Origin: Penelope pileata
Lineage: Eukaryota; Chordata; Aves; Galliformes; Cracidae
Length of the DNA stretch: 64,000 bases
Reading direction: 5' to 3'
NCBI GenBank assembly: GCA_013396635.1
Contig: WBMW01002316.1
Span: 180,319-244,318 of the forward strand
Each line of letters starts with the position of its first letter. Positions within the stretch are counted from its first letter, which is position 1. The notes under the pieces were generated by a model. It ran no database searches and was not told the DNA's origin. It saw only the letters and a list, made by a program, of their open reading frames with translations. Below are positions 63,592 to 64,000 of this stretch, in pieces. Made by a program: the position numbers and the translations under genes.

Positions 63592-64000
63592 CAGAATCAT
63601 AGAATTAGAGAATGGCCTGGGTTGGAAGGGACCCCAAGGATCATCACGTTCCAACCCCCCTGCCACAGGCAGAGCCACGAACCTTCAGATGTGGTACTAG
63701 GTCAGGTTGCCCCATCCAACAGGGCCCCATCCAACCTGGTCTTGAACACATCCAGGGTTGGGGCATCCACAACCTCTGAGTTGTGCCCTCTGTGCACAGC
63801 ACCTCATCACTCTCTCAGTAAAGAACTTCCCCATGATGTCCAATCTAAACCTTCCTTCCTTCTGCTTAAAACCATTCCCCTTGTCCTATCACCATCTACC
63901 CTTGCAAAAAGCTGATCTCCCTCCTGTTTATAAATCTCCCTTTCAACACTGGAAGGCTGCAATGAGGTCCCCCCACAGCCTTCTCTTCTCCAGGCTGAAC
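63592..64000 (-). mobile_element. CR1 LINE 3' fragment running off the right edge
   Basis: Minus-strand CR1 whose tail (ATTCTATGATTCTGTG) lies at 63592-63607. The body includes GGTTGTGGATGCCCCAACCC and CTTTTTGCAAGGGTAGATGG and continues past the window end. Open frames through it are shadows of the repeat. Confidence 0.95.

Noticed and set aside
63431..63915. Open frames of 89-148 codons near the right edge
   Set aside because: They read through a minus-strand CR1 fragment in an antisense frame.
51700..64000. USP12 exons to the right, as expected from synteny
   Set aside because: No ubiquitin-protease exon was recognised.

Overview
The window looks like avian nuclear DNA, probably from a galliform or similar bird. 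The evidence is at least ten truncated copies of the CR1 LINE family with typical ATTCTATG-type tails, intron-bearing vertebrate genes, and short GC-rich CpG-island promoters in an AT-richer gene-poor background. It includes one assembly gap (51257-51583) and one stray N (41809). I see no prokaryotic or viral genes. Nearly all long open frames are chance frames in GC-rich, repeat or low-complexity DNA.

Only two protein-coding genes can be supported, both on the minus strand. RPL21 (ribosomal protein eL21) spans 50503 to 46812 with five coding exons that splice to a complete 160-residue protein. RASL11A (Ras-like small GTPase) spans 41766 to 40354 with three exons that splice to 233 residues. 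The order RPL21 then RASL11A on one strand matches the human 13q12 order USP12 / RPL21 / RASL11A / GTF3A. USP12 would then be expected off the right edge and GTF3A off the left edge; neither is visible here.

Two box C/D snoRNA genes are readable on the minus strand. One (48885-48958) lies in RPL21 intron 3 and matches SNORD102. The other (46502-46583) lies about 190 nt beyond the RPL21 poly(A) signal. It keeps the same 28S rRNA antisense block and has compensatory base changes in its stems, so it looks like a diverged paralogue outside the coding gene. A structured segment in RPL21 intron 5 is a weaker RNA candidate.

Region by region: 1-40 kb is intergenic, with an orphan CpG-rich patch at 9.8-10.6 kb, polypurine tracts at 2.0 and 15.5 kb, several tandem repeats and five CR1 copies. 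40.3-41.9 kb is RASL11A with its CpG-island promoter. 42-46.5 kb is the RASL11A-RPL21 spacer, where the plus strand is rich in A+C, consistent with minus-strand transcription. 46.5-51.7 kb is RPL21, its snoRNAs and a CpG island broken by the gap. 51.7-64 kb is intergenic with three CR1 copies and a few simple repeats. Functionally the locus is ribosome-themed: a ribosomal protein gene, snoRNAs that should direct 28S rRNA methylation, and a GTPase whose mammalian orthologue has been linked to rRNA transcription.
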